Source: an uncultured Flaviramulus sp. (GTDB lineage Bacteria > Bacteroidota > Bacteroidia > Flavobacteriales > Flavobacteriaceae). From it: a stretch of DNA of 64,000 bases. The DNA lies in contig CANMUP010000001.1 of assembly GCA_947501105.1 (NCBI GenBank), positions 496,001-560,000 on the forward strand, read 5' to 3'. The position numbers and the translations under genes were made by a program. The stretch's first letter is position 1, and each line of letters opens with the position of its first letter. Below the pieces are notes generated by a model. It worked only from the letters and a program-made list of their open reading frames with translations. It had not been told where the DNA came from and searched no databases. This document shows, piece by piece, positions 43,709-52,637 of the stretch.

Positions 43709-44728
43709 ATGATAGATAAGATAAAAGAACTTATAGCAGAAGCAGAAACTTTTAAAGCACAAACAAAAGACGAAGTAGAAGCATTTCGTATAAAATATTT
43801 AGGTTCAAAAGGATTATTAAGAGAATTTTATGGCGAACTTAAAAATGTAGCAAACGATCAGAAAAAAGAATTTGGTCAAACTATAAACAAGCTTAAAAAA
43901 ACAGCCGAAGATAAAGTAAACGCTTTAAAAGAAGAGTTAGAAAACAACGAAGAAGATAAGGGTGTTTTTGGAGATTTATCGCGTCCAGGCGAGCCTATAC
44001 AAATTGGAGCACGCCATCCTATTTCAATAGTAAAAAATCAAATTATAGATATTTTTTCAGGCATTGGTTTTAATGTAAGCGAAGGTCCAGAAATAGAAGA
44101 TGATTGGCATAATTTTACCGCTTTAAACTTACCAGAATATCATCCAGCACGCGATATGCAGGATACGTTTTTTATTCAAACAGACCCAGATATTTTATTG
44201 CGTACACATACAAGTTCTGTGCAAGTGCGTTATATGGAAAACAATAAACCGCCTATTCGTACAATTTCACCAGGACGTGTGTATCGTAACGAAGCTATTT
44301 CGGCACGTTCGCACTGTTTTTTCCATCAAGTTGAAGGTTTGTATATAGATAAGGATGTAAGTTTTGCAGACTTAAAGCAAACACTACAATATTTTACAAC
44401 CGAAATGTTTGGAAAAAGTAAAATACGTTTACGCCCATCATACTTTCCGTTTACAGAACCAAGTGCAGAGGTTGATGTTTACTGGGGCTTAGAAACAGAG
44501 GTAGATTACCGTATTACCAAAGGTACAGGTTGGTTAGAAATTATGGGTTGTGGTATGGTCGATCCAAATGTATTAGAAAACTGTGGTATTGATTCTAAAG
44601 AATACTCGGGTTTTGCATTTGGTATGGGAATAGACCGCATTGCTATGTTACTACATCAAATAGGTGATATTCGTTTGTTAAGTGAAAATGATGTACGCTT
44701 TTTAGAGCAGTTTAAGAGCGCATTGTAA
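43709..44728 (+). CDS. pheS: Phenylalanyl-tRNA synthetase alpha subunit
   Basis: 339 residues, full length. The N-terminal coiled-coil (about 1-90) is followed by the class II catalytic core with motif 2 (ISPGRVYRNEAISARSHCFFHQVEG) and motif 3 (GFAFGMGIDRIAMLLHQIGDIR). Phe-binding signature FTEPSAEVDV is present. It charges tRNA-Phe together with PheT, which is not in this window. Transcription ends at the strong hairpin after the stop. Confidence 0.96.
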   Translation: MIDKIKELIAEAETFKAQTKDEVEAFRIKYLGSKGLLREFYGELKNVANDQKKEFGQTINKLKKTAEDKVNALKEELENNEEDKGVFGDLSRPGEPIQIGARHPISIVKNQIIDIFSGIGFNVSEGPEIEDDWHNFTALNLPEYHPARDMQDTFFIQTDPDILLRTHTSSVQVRYMENNKPPIRTISPGRVYRNEAISARSHCFFHQVEGLYIDKDVSFADLKQTLQYFTTEMFGKSKIRLRPSYFPFTEPSAEVDVYWGLETEVDYRITKGTGWLEIMGCGMVDPNVLENCGIDSKEYSGFAFGMGIDRIAMLLHQIGDIRLLSENDVRFLEQFKSAL

Positions 44729-44744
44729 ATCATAAAAGCATAAA

Positions 44745-44781
44745 CAAAAAAGCGTTATTTGAAAAAATAACGCTTTTTTGT
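44745..44781. terminator. Intrinsic terminator after pheS
   Basis: Stem AGCGTTATTT / AAATAACGCT (44751-44774) with A tract before and TTTTTT after; it also serves the convergent S9 peptidase gene. Confidence 0.92.
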
Positions 44782-44791
44782 TTTGCTAAAC

Positions 44792-47152
44792 TTAGTCTCC
44801 GAGAGTCTCTTCAAATAATTTGTATATACGTCTGTATTCGTCAGACCAACTTGAGCTTTCAACAAAACCATGACCTTCTAACGGAAATACAGCAAGTTCC
44901 CAGTTTTCTTTTTTAAGTTCAATTAAGCGCTGAGACAAACGAACTACATCTTGAAAATGAACATTAGTATCTATCATTCCATGTAACATAAGTAAATGTC
45001 CTTTTAATCCTTCAGCAAAATATATAGGTGAGCTTTGTTTATATGCTTTTGGGTCTTCAATTGGTGTATTTAAAATATTGGCAGTATAACCATGATTGTA
45101 ATGAGCCCAATCTGTTACAGATCGTAATGCAGCACCACTTTTAAAGGTGTCAGGAGATTTAAACATAGCCATTAGTGTAATAAAACCACCATAAGAGCCG
45201 CCGTAAATTCCAAGCCTGTCTTTATCTATGCCATGGTTCTCAATTAGGTATTTCGCTCCATCTATTTGATCATTCAAATCTTTTCCGCCCATATGCCTGT
45301 AAATAGCGGTTCGCCAATCACGCCCATAACCTGCACTAGCTCTAAAGTCTATTGCCAAAACGGTATAGCCATTATCAACTAAAAAATTATGAAACATGTA
45401 TTCACGAAAATATGATGGCCACCAACGGTGTACATTTTGTAAATACCCAGCACCGTGAACAAATACTACCGCTGCTCCATTTTTTTTCTCTGGAGAGGGT
45501 TTGTATAGTGTGGCAGGAACATTAACACCATCTCTTGCTGTAAAGTTTATTATTTCAGAATCCATCCACTTATAAGATTTAAAAGCTTCGGTAGTAGATG
45601 TTGTAAGTTGTACCATATCTGCTCCAGCTTTGTTTGGCATGGTATATAATTCCCAAGGCTTATTGGTGTATGAATACCGAATAGCAAGTTGTTTTTCATC
45701 TGGAGAAACGGTTACTTGATGGCCTCCCTTTAAAGAAGTGATTTTAGTCAATTTTCCACCTTTGACAGGTAAATGATAGAAATGCTGTTCATGCGGACTC
45801 ACTTTGTTACTTGTAAGGTAAAAAGTTTTTTTATCCTTAGATAAATTTGTATCTAGTATTTCAAAATTACCCTTGGTTAAGGTCTTAATTTTACCAGTAT
45901 TAACATTGGCAGTATACAAATGAGCATATCCTGTTTTTTCAGATTTAAACCAAATATTACTATCGTCAAGCCATCCCATTGTACCTCTTGAAAACCAGCC
46001 TATTCCAGAGCCGCCAATCCAAGCGTCATCATGCTGCCTATCTATTAGTTTTAAACTTCCATCAGATAGATTTACAGTCATAATCCATCGGTCTTTATAA
46101 TCTGTGGAGGTAATATTTACGACAGCTTTACCATCATTTGAAAATATTGGAGAACCAATACTTACTGGTCTTGCGGTATCATAAGTATCGTCATATTCTG
46201 ATTGATTTTCAGCATACTCTTTCAAATATTTTGGTTTGTCAAAAACACCTTCAATAGAATCTGTTTTAATTTGATAGGTGTCGCCAGTTTGTAAATTCAA
46301 AATCCAAGACTCAGATGAGTATTGAGGGCTTCCTACTTTTGATCTTGCATTTAAATCTGTTGTGTAACCACTCTCGGTAGTATAGTCTGGAACAATAGTG
46401 TTTTTACTATTTGGAGGAGTAAATAAACGATATATTACATAGTTTAAATCAGGAGAAATGCTTCCACCAAAAAATTGTTTATCATCATAGTAAATAGTTT
46501 TAGGGCGCTCAAATTCTAATTGTTTTTGCCTGTATTCTTGAGCATTACCTTCATTTTTACGTTTTTCAAGAATATTAAAATATTTTAACTGATCATCAAT
46601 TAACCATTGGTCTTGATTACTAACCTTGCGTTCAGACTTTTTATTTCCATTTTTAAAATCGGTAAGCTGTTTAGTAGCTCCACTTTCAATATACCACTGA
46701 TAGAAATTATTTCCTTGTTGATAAATGATGGATTTTTCATCTCCAGAAAATTGGGGGTTTGATTCTCTAGTAACAGTATTTGTAATACGTTTAGTGGAAT
46801 AGTTTGAAGTATTCATTAAAAACAAATCACCGCCTTTATCATATACCTTCCATTTAAAATCTTTAGAGTAATCTCCATCACTAGGTCTTTCTTTAAGTTC
46901 ATTAAAAGAAGGTTTGTTAACCTTTTTCGAATTGATGTTTGCTTTATAAGTAGATCGGATGGTATCATTATCTGGATTCCAACTAAAATAAATGTCTTTA
47001 CTGTTTTCTGACCAATTAATGTTGGTTGGCAAGTAACCTATAAAACCTTCACCCTGCATAATCTGGTCAATAGTAAGTTGTGATTGATTGTTAGTTTGAG
47101 CAATGCTAAATGAAGTTACTAAGCATAGTACCCATAAAATTGATTGTTTCAT
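44792..47152 (-). CDS. S9 family prolyl oligopeptidase (DPP IV-like), secreted
   Basis: 786 residues. A signal peptide (MKQSILWVLCLVTSFSIAQ) precedes an N-terminal beta-propeller (about 40-520) and a C-terminal alpha/beta hydrolase domain. The catalytic Ser653 lies in YGGSYGGF, the Asp follows in MLHGMIDTNVHFQD and the His in PLEGHGF. Members cleave peptides, often after proline, in the periplasm or at the surface. Single gene, convergent with pheS across a shared terminator. Confidence 0.93.
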   Translation of the reverse strand: MKQSILWVLCLVTSFSIAQTNNQSQLTIDQIMQGEGFIGYLPTNINWSENSKDIYFSWNPDNDTIRSTYKANINSKKVNKPSFNELKERPSDGDYSKDFKWKVYDKGGDLFLMNTSNYSTKRITNTVTRESNPQFSGDEKSIIYQQGNNFYQWYIESGATKQLTDFKNGNKKSERKVSNQDQWLIDDQLKYFNILEKRKNEGNAQEYRQKQLEFERPKTIYYDDKQFFGGSISPDLNYVIYRLFTPPNSKNTIVPDYTTESGYTTDLNARSKVGSPQYSSESWILNLQTGDTYQIKTDSIEGVFDKPKYLKEYAENQSEYDDTYDTARPVSIGSPIFSNDGKAVVNITSTDYKDRWIMTVNLSDGSLKLIDRQHDDAWIGGSGIGWFSRGTMGWLDDSNIWFKSEKTGYAHLYTANVNTGKIKTLTKGNFEILDTNLSKDKKTFYLTSNKVSPHEQHFYHLPVKGGKLTKITSLKGGHQVTVSPDEKQLAIRYSYTNKPWELYTMPNKAGADMVQLTTSTTEAFKSYKWMDSEIINFTARDGVNVPATLYKPSPEKKNGAAVVFVHGAGYLQNVHRWWPSYFREYMFHNFLVDNGYTVLAIDFRASAGYGRDWRTAIYRHMGGKDLNDQIDGAKYLIENHGIDKDRLGIYGGSYGGFITLMAMFKSPDTFKSGAALRSVTDWAHYNHGYTANILNTPIEDPKAYKQSSPIYFAEGLKGHLLMLHGMIDTNVHFQDVVRLSQRLIELKKENWELAVFPLEGHGFVESSSWSDEYRRIYKLFEETLGD

Positions 47153-47182
47153 CTAAATTTGTTTTTGAAAGCGCAAATGATT

Positions 47183-47190
47183 TATTTTTG
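47183..47190 (+). promoter_or_regulatory. -7 element TATTTTTG for the 47225 gene
   Basis: TAnnTTTG box 34 bp before the ATG, with a TTG at 47165-47167 as a possible -33 element at a 15-bp distance, shorter than usual. Confidence 0.45.
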
Positions 47191-47224
47191 CATCTAATTT
47201 AGAGCTTTTCAACCTAAGTACGAA

Positions 47225-47620
47225 ATGAAAAAAGACATCCAAATTCCTAAAGTAGAAGGCGTTTACATAGCTATTGTAAATGAGTATAATGATATTTACA
47301 AAACTCAAGATTGGAATGCATATATAATTAATGATAAAGAAGTTGATTTAGATATGGTACTTATAGTAACTAGTGGATATTCAAAAGAAAAAACCACATC
47401 TATTTTTAGAAAAAAATTAGATAAGCTTCCTAAAAAGAGTTATGCTAAGATAGAATTGATGCAAGAACCATTATTTGCATTAAACAATACATTTAAGGTG
47501 TCTTTTTTTGAAGGCAATACGATGTTTGATAAAACGTATCTGTTTAGAGAAAACACTATTAACTTAAAAGCAATGCAGTCTATTCCTTTAATAAACGCTA
47601 AAGGTGTTTTAGTAAAGTAG
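47225..47620 (+). CDS. Conserved small protein of unknown function
   Basis: 131 residues, no signal peptide or membrane segment. IQIPKVEGVYIAIVNEYNDIYKTQDWNAYIINDKEVDLDMVLIVTSGY and a later LFALNNTFKVSFFEGNTMFDKTYLFRENTI segment look like an alpha/beta cytosolic domain. I do not recognise it. It lies between the divergent S9 peptidase and the convergent Kelch protein genes. Confidence 0.8.
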   Translation: MKKDIQIPKVEGVYIAIVNEYNDIYKTQDWNAYIINDKEVDLDMVLIVTSGYSKEKTTSIFRKKLDKLPKKSYAKIELMQEPLFALNNTFKVSFFEGNTMFDKTYLFRENTINLKAMQSIPLINAKGVLVK

Positions 47621-47627
47621 TTTAGCG

Positions 47628-48974
47628 TCAGATTTTCCTCGTTTTTTTAACTTTAGTTCTTTCAAACTCGTTTAAATCTATACTATATAAACGAGACGTT
47701 GAAGATTTAGAGAATTCATCTTGAAAATAGCCACCAAGCAAATAAATTTTTTCATTGAAATAGTATAGTTTAGAAGCTTTTAAATTCAAGTTTATTTCAT
47801 ATTCATTTAACTCTTTTGTGTTAATATTAAAAGTTACTATTTTACCATTATTAAATATGTAAATTATATTATCATTATAAGCTAAAGCGGGTTTTTCTAT
47901 ACCATAAAATAACTCGCCTTCTTTTTCCCATTTTCCGCTTGAAATATTATAAGATTCTATTTCAGATAAAGGGTTGCCATTAAATCCACCAATAAGGTAT
48001 ATTTTGTTTTCAACTAAAACTCCTTTTACTTCCTTTGCTTTTGACATTTCACTTAACTCATACCAATAACCGGTTCCTATATTATATATATGCGATTTGT
48101 TTGTGTATGTTTTTTTTCCATCTTTACTTAGTTTTACAGAGCCGCCCATAACAATAATGTTATTATTATAAGTGAATGACTCAAAGTTAACTGCTTGATG
48201 TGGGTTTGTATCATCGATTGCTATGGTGTTATTTTTTAAATCGAAAATTTCAATTTTATCATCTAAATATTCATACTTTTTATTTATAGATAGCCTTTTT
48301 CCTCCTAAAACGTAAATAGAATTATTGTGAAAATTTAATGTGTTATAAGCGCGATTTCTAAATTTTAAATCTGATTTTAACCAAACCCCAGTTCTAATAT
48401 CGTATATCTGTAAATCACCTTTATAATTTTCCCACGAAGTATTTGCTAATAAGCCTCTACGTATGTCTTTTATAGAAGGGTTAGGAATATGAATGATATC
48501 ATTTAAGGTTTTTCTAGCTGTATCAACTAAATTTGACGCGTCACCACCAATTACATATATTTTAGAGTCTATTAATGTAGAAGCAAAAGAGTGTCTTCCT
48601 GTTTTTAAAGAAGATAATTTTTTAAAATGTATTTTTGGTTTTAATTTCTTATTTGAAGTAACAATAACTTTATTAAGGTTTTCAGTTTTTTTGCGAAGGC
48701 ATACAATGTAATTCTCCTTTTTTAAATCTGAAAAGGATTTCTTTTTTAAGTAATAACCAATAATTGAAAAACAAAGAGTGTCATTTTTATTAGTCTTGGA
48801 TTTTAAATGAAATTCACCATCTTTATTAGAAACACTACCTTTTTTTATGGACTTATTTATATAAACATGAACGTTCTCTAAAGGGGTATTAGATTGTTGA
48901 TCCAAAACTACGCCTTTAATACTTTGACTGAATAAAATAAAACTTGAAAAAAATAGAAGAATGAATAATTTCAT
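47628..48974 (-). CDS. Kelch-repeat protein with carboxypeptidase-regulatory-like N-terminus
   Basis: 448 residues, secreted. A signal peptide (LFFSSFILFSQS) leads into a CarboxypepD_reg-like domain (IKGVVLDQQSNTPLENVHVYINKS, about 18-105), the module common on Bacteroidota outer-membrane proteins. A Kelch beta-propeller follows (about 125-440) with repeats such as KIYVIGGDAS, SIYVLGGKR, IIVMGGSV, KIYLIGGFNG and KIYLLGGYF. No T9SS signal, membrane helix or lipobox is seen. A ligand-binding surface role is possible but not shown. Confidence 0.85.
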   Translation of the reverse strand: MKLFILLFFSSFILFSQSIKGVVLDQQSNTPLENVHVYINKSIKKGSVSNKDGEFHLKSKTNKNDTLCFSIIGYYLKKKSFSDLKKENYIVCLRKKTENLNKVIVTSNKKLKPKIHFKKLSSLKTGRHSFASTLIDSKIYVIGGDASNLVDTARKTLNDIIHIPNPSIKDIRRGLLANTSWENYKGDLQIYDIRTGVWLKSDLKFRNRAYNTLNFHNNSIYVLGGKRLSINKKYEYLDDKIEIFDLKNNTIAIDDTNPHQAVNFESFTYNNNIIVMGGSVKLSKDGKKTYTNKSHIYNIGTGYWYELSEMSKAKEVKGVLVENKIYLIGGFNGNPLSEIESYNISSGKWEKEGELFYGIEKPALAYNDNIIYIFNNGKIVTFNINTKELNEYEINLNLKASKLYYFNEKIYLLGGYFQDEFSKSSTSRLYSIDLNEFERTKVKKTRKI

Positions 48975-49061
48975 TAAGGTAAAATTTAAGCTTTACTAGT
49001 GGTTGAGGGAATCTTGCTCACTAACTTACAGCAAAAATTAAGCCATTTTAAACACTGTGTT

Positions 49062-50063
49062 TTAATCCAATTTCTCAGTCAACTTTTTAAACACTTTTTT
49101 AGGGTCTTTGCCTTCGTATAAAATACCGTAAACAGCATTAATAATTGGCAAACGTGTCTTTTTTAAGTTTTTCTCGTTAAGTAAAAAAGCACTTTTTGTA
49201 GCATAATAACCTTCAGCAACCATACTCATTTCCATTTGCGCAGATTTTACTGTATAGCCTTTACCAATCATGTTTCCAAACATACGGTTTCTAGAAAAAA
49301 CAGAATAACCAGTAACTAATAAATCGCCCAAGTAAGCCGAATTATTAATGTTACGTTTCATTTTATGCATCTTTTTAATAAAACGTTTCATTTCTCGAAT
49401 CGCATTACTCATTAATACACTTTGAAAATTATCGCCATAGCCTAAACCATGTGCAATTCCTGCTGCGATTGCATAAATGTTTTTAAGCATAACCGCATAT
49501 TCGGTACCAATAATATCATCACTAGTTTTAGTTTTTATATACCGACTCGATAAAGCATCTGCAATATGTTGTGCTTTTTTAGCATCAGCACAAGAAATGG
49601 TTAGGTATGATAAACGCTCTAAAGCAACTTCTTCTGCATGACAAGGGCCAGCAATAACAGCAATATTATCGAAAGGAATTTTATAAGCTTCATTAAAATG
49701 CTCTCCAACTAGCAAACCAGTTTCTGGCATAATACCTTTTACTGCAGAAACAATAATTTTATTTTCAATATTAGCGGTTAGTTTTTCTAACTCTGAGTGT
49801 ATAAACGCTGAAGGAATTACAAAAATTAAAACATCAGCGTAATCGGCAATTTCATTAATGTCATTACTTATTTTAAGCTGTTCTAAATGAAATTCAACAG
49901 AGCTTAAATAATTAGGATTATGCTTTTCTTTTAATAAATGCTCTTTAGTGTAAACACTTCGCATATACCAACCCACTTCATCTAAATTTTCGCAAAGCAT
50001 TTTTACAATGGCTGTTGCCCAACTTCCTGCTCCAAAAACCGCATATTTTAAAGGTTTATCCAT
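49062..50063 (-). CDS. gpsA: NAD(P)H-dependent glycerol-3-phosphate dehydrogenase
   Basis: Starts at MDKPLKYAVFGAGSWATAIV (50063); the ATG nine bases earlier would add MFF. The nucleotide loop GAGSWATA is at the N-terminus, then VSAVKGI, IAGPCHAEE and NIYAIAAGIAHGLGYGDN, the family signature around the catalytic Lys (VMLKNIYAI). It makes sn-glycerol-3-phosphate for phospholipids. Single gene. Confidence 0.95.
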   Translation of the reverse strand: MDKPLKYAVFGAGSWATAIVKMLCENLDEVGWYMRSVYTKEHLLKEKHNPNYLSSVEFHLEQLKISNDINEIADYADVLIFVIPSAFIHSELEKLTANIENKIIVSAVKGIMPETGLLVGEHFNEAYKIPFDNIAVIAGPCHAEEVALERLSYLTISCADAKKAQHIADALSSRYIKTKTSDDIIGTEYAVMLKNIYAIAAGIAHGLGYGDNFQSVLMSNAIREMKRFIKKMHKMKRNINNSAYLGDLLVTGYSVFSRNRMFGNMIGKGYTVKSAQMEMSMVAEGYYATKSAFLLNEKNLKKTRLPIINAVYGILYEGKDPKKVFKKLTEKLD

Positions 50064-50144
50064 AAAAAACATAAATTATTTGAGTTTCAAAAATACATAA
50101 AAATTAATCAATGTTAAGTGAATAAAATATTCCAATTTCTTTTT

Positions 50145-50160
50145 TGGCACGCGTTTTGAA
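50145..50160 (+). promoter_or_regulatory. Sigma-54-like promoter TGGCAC-N5-TTGAA
   Basis: TGGCAC (50145-50150), five bases, TTGAA (50156-50160). The GG and the GA that replaces the usual GC are 12 bp apart, the exact -24/-12 spacing. The ATG follows 33 bp later. A site with the same two blocks and spacing stands before the gene at 62445. No sigma-54 activator gene is visible nearby. Confidence 0.6.
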
Positions 50161-50193
50161 ACTGTATAAAAAGAAACCCTAAAATGTTTGATT

Positions 50194-51129
50194 ATGAAGA
50201 CTGTAAAATTACTCTTAAGTTTTGCTTTAGCAACAACATTATTTACATCATGTTATGTAGAAACCAATATAGTTGATGATGAACCAACAATTTCACTAAA
50301 CCAATTACTAAGCTCTTACGAGTTGTGGTATGTAGATATTAATAGCACTAGCGGTTATGGTGATACGCCATTTTTGCAAAAAGCGTTTACTATTTCGTTT
50401 AGAAATGGCGTTATGTATGCCAATAATAATTTAGTTGGTATTGGAAGTAGTGGTAGCGGTTATGGTATTGCAGTTGCAGATTATGATGCTTATAATATGA
50501 TTTTAGATGTAACACATGATGCAGACGGGTTTGAAACTTTTGATGTTTTTCAAATAGATAATAATACTATTGAACTTTACAACCCAAACAATGATACATC
50601 ATACTTTTTAGATGGTTACCAACGCAGTAATTTCGATTATGATTTTGTGTTCTATGATAATATTCATTATTTCTTACAAGAATATGAAGCTTGGGAAAAA
50701 ACATATACAAGTGAGTTTGGAGCGATAAATGAGTTTGATAACGAAAACTATTTACAGTTTTTAGCAGGCGGAAATGATGATGCTTTTAGAAGCTCTCAAG
50801 ACGTAAGTGGAACAAGTGTAGATAATCTTGTTTGGGATTACACAGGTGTTTATGGAGTAGGAAATATAACAGGAGATGCTAAGCTTAAAACTTTAACATT
50901 AGATTATGATTTCTTTGACAATGAACATTTCGAATTAAGCGTTATAGATGATGGAACGATTGAACTGTATCACCCAACATCTGAAACAGTGTACGAATTT
51001 GAAGGTAGAGGATACATTCAATACTTGAAAAATGGTGAAGCAAAAAAGAAAGAATCAGTTAAAAGAAACGAAACGCGTAAGCATAGAAAAAATAAAGTAG
51101 ACAACCCAAGAGAAAATACTAGGGTTTAA
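50194..51129 (+). CDS. Lipoprotein with internal duplication, unknown function
   Basis: 311 residues from MKTVKLLLSFALATTLFTSC (lipobox FTSC, then YVETNIVDDEP). The TTG six bases earlier is not needed. The mature part contains two similar halves. Half 1 (about 30-145) has LNQLLSSYELWYVDI, NNTIELYNPNNDTSYFLDGYQ; half 2 (about 148-280) has HYFLQEYEAWEKTY, DGTIELYHPTSETVYEFEGRGY. The C-terminal 35 residues are strongly basic. I do not recognise a characterised family. A sigma-54-like site precedes it and a strong terminator follows, so it is a single-gene unit. Confidence 0.82.
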   Translation: MKTVKLLLSFALATTLFTSCYVETNIVDDEPTISLNQLLSSYELWYVDINSTSGYGDTPFLQKAFTISFRNGVMYANNNLVGIGSSGSGYGIAVADYDAYNMILDVTHDADGFETFDVFQIDNNTIELYNPNNDTSYFLDGYQRSNFDYDFVFYDNIHYFLQEYEAWEKTYTSEFGAINEFDNENYLQFLAGGNDDAFRSSQDVSGTSVDNLVWDYTGVYGVGNITGDAKLKTLTLDYDFFDNEHFELSVIDDGTIELYHPTSETVYEFEGRGYIQYLKNGEAKKKESVKRNETRKHRKNKVDNPRENTRV

Positions 51130-51156
51130 CAAAAATTTGGTTGGTTATTTAGTTTA

Positions 51157-51196
51157 GAAACTGTCTAAGGCAATATGCTTTAGGCAGTTTCTTTTT
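51157..51196 (+). terminator. Intrinsic terminator after the 50194 lipoprotein gene
   Basis: 15-bp stem GAAACTGTCTAAGGC / GCTTTAGGCAGTTTC with an AATAT loop and CTTTTT after it. The rest of the 51197-51352 spacer shows no gene or clear signal. Confidence 0.92.
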
Positions 51197-51352
51197 GTAT
51201 TAATATGTAATTAAAGCACTATTACTTATCATCTTAGATATAGAAATGTGACGATTCAATTATTTCTGTGTCTAAACCCATGTATCGATTTAAATAACTT
51301 TATTTTAACCCGTACAAAAATTAATTAGTAACACTTAAAAAACAAAACAAAA

Positions 51353-51838
51353 ATGGGACTATTTTCATTCATTAAAAATGCTGGAGCTAAAGTATTTGGA
51401 ATAGGAAAAACAGATGCAGAAGAAGCTGCCGAAGCTGCTGCTGCAGAGCTTAAATTAGAAGAGGCAGCTGCAAGAAAACTAGAAGAGACAATTAACGATT
51501 TACAATTACAAGTTGAAGGTTTAAATGTTCATATAGATGATGATGTTGCAACAATTACTGGAATGGCTTACGACCAAGCTACAAAAGAAAAAGTAGTTTT
51601 AGTAGTAGGTAATTCTAACGGAATTGCAACTGTAGATGATCAAATGACTGTTGAACATGTAGAACCTGAAGCTCAATTTCATACTGTAGCTAGTGGAGAC
51701 ACTTTAGGTAAAATAGCTAAAAATTATTACGGGAATGCAATGAAATACCCAGTAATTTTTGAAGCAAATAAGCCAATGCTTACAGATCCAGATAAAATCT
51801 ACCCAGGGCAGGTATTACGTATACCAGCTTTAGACTAA
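51353..51838 (+). CDS. kbp: BON and LysM protein, Kbp (YgaU)-like
   Basis: 161 residues. It starts MGLFSFIKNAGAKVFGIGK, then an Ala/Glu-rich helix (about 20-45), a BON domain (about 50-103, VHIDDDVATITGMAYDQATKEKVVLVVGN) and a C-terminal LysM domain (about 108-158, HTVASGDTLGKIAKNYYGNAMKYPVIFEANKPMLTDPDKIYPGQVLRIP). It matches E. coli Kbp/YgaU domain by domain; that protein binds K+. No signal peptide, so cytosolic. Ends at a strong terminator. Confidence 0.93.
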   Translation: MGLFSFIKNAGAKVFGIGKTDAEEAAEAAAAELKLEEAAARKLEETINDLQLQVEGLNVHIDDDVATITGMAYDQATKEKVVLVVGNSNGIATVDDQMTVEHVEPEAQFHTVASGDTLGKIAKNYYGNAMKYPVIFEANKPMLTDPDKIYPGQVLRIPALD

Positions 51839-51861
51839 TTAAAAGCACCTACTTTACATGT

Positions 51862-51892
51862 AAAAAGCCAACTTATTTAAGTTGGCTTTTTT
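51862..51892 (+). terminator. Intrinsic terminator after the Kbp-like gene
   Basis: Stem GCCAACTT / AAGTTGGC (51867-51886, loop ATTT) with A run before and TTTTTT after. Confidence 0.92.
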
Positions 51893-51895
51893 AAT

Positions 51896-51927
51896 TGTCA
51901 TTCTGAGCGAAGCGTAAGAACCTGTTT
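51896..51927 (+). repeat. Half copy of the 84-87 bp palindromic repeat
   Basis: TTGTCATTCTGAGCGAAGCG and the following GAACCTGTTTA match the left end of the copy at 60083 nearly base for base. The right half is missing or decayed. Confidence 0.65.
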
Positions 51928-51991
51928 ATTATTTAGTTTCTATAAAAAAGATTACTATAATCATTCTTCCTTCACAATAATCAATACTTTC

Positions 51992-52402
51992 TTAGCAATG
52001 ATCATTATAAGCATCAACTAAATTTTCAGCAATTAATTCTGCTGGCCTACCTTCAATGTGGTGGCGCTCTAACATGTGTACTAACTCACCATCTTTAAAC
52101 AAAGCCATACAAGGAGAACTTGGAGGAAACGGAACCATGTGCTCTCTCGCTTTATCCACAGCTTCTTTATCTACACCTGCAAAAACAGTTGTTATATTAT
52201 CAGGGCGTTTAGCGTTTTGTAAGCTCATTCTAGCACCAGGACGCGCATTTGCTGCTGCACAACCACAAACCGAATTTACAACCACTAAAGTTGTTCCTTC
52301 TTTTGCTAAAGCAGCATCAACAGCCTCGGCAGTTTGTAACTCTTCAAAACCAACATTGGTTAAATCTTCGCGCATTGGTTTTACTAATTCTGCTGGATAC
52401 AT
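51992..52402 (-). CDS. BrxA/BrxB family bacilliredoxin
   Basis: 136 residues with the thioredoxin-like fold of YphP/YqiW. The CGC motif (Cys46-Cys48) in VNSVCGCAAANARP is the redox centre, followed by TTVFAGVDKEAVDKARE and PFPPSSPCMALFKDGELVHMLERH. These proteins remove bacillithiol from mixed disulfides in Firmicutes; Bacteroidota homologues probably act on another low-molecular thiol. The C-terminal Cys (DHC) is an extra feature. Single gene. Confidence 0.93.
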   Translation of the reverse strand: MYPAELVKPMREDLTNVGFEELQTAEAVDAALAKEGTTLVVVNSVCGCAAANARPGARMSLQNAKRPDNITTVFAGVDKEAVDKAREHMVPFPPSSPCMALFKDGELVHMLERHHIEGRPAELIAENLVDAYNDHC

Positions 52403-52468
52403 ATCTTAAATTTTTGTTTTATAATTTATACTGTGCAAAGTTAATCAAAAAACGTGTAAATAGTATTA

Positions 52469-52564
52469 GGGCGTTCCCTTAAAACGCTTATGGCGTTATA
52501 AGGTCAGGCTATACGTTATATCTTTTGCAAAAAAGCAAAAGGATGCCACTTCTATCCTTAACGC
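52469..52564 (+). repeat. Dispersed GGGCGTT...TAACGC repeat, copy 2
   Basis: Same ordered blocks as 43492-43568: GGGCGTTCCC, AAGGTCAGGCT, TCTATCCTTAACGC. It holds two extra hairpins, AACGC-TTATGG-GCGTT-like (52483-52497) and CTTTTGC-AAAAAA-GCAAAAG (52522-52541). It occupies most of the 235-bp gap between the bacilliredoxin and TerB-DnaJ genes. Confidence 0.75.
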
Positions 52565-52637
52565 AGTACAACTGTAACAAAATCATAAAAAATTAAACTA
52601 ACAATAGTATATTTACGCTTTAATAAACAATAAACAC

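Noticed and set aside
52056-52482. Plus-strand frames over the bacilliredoxin gene
   Set aside because: They are antisense shadows; the minus-strand protein has a clear family match.
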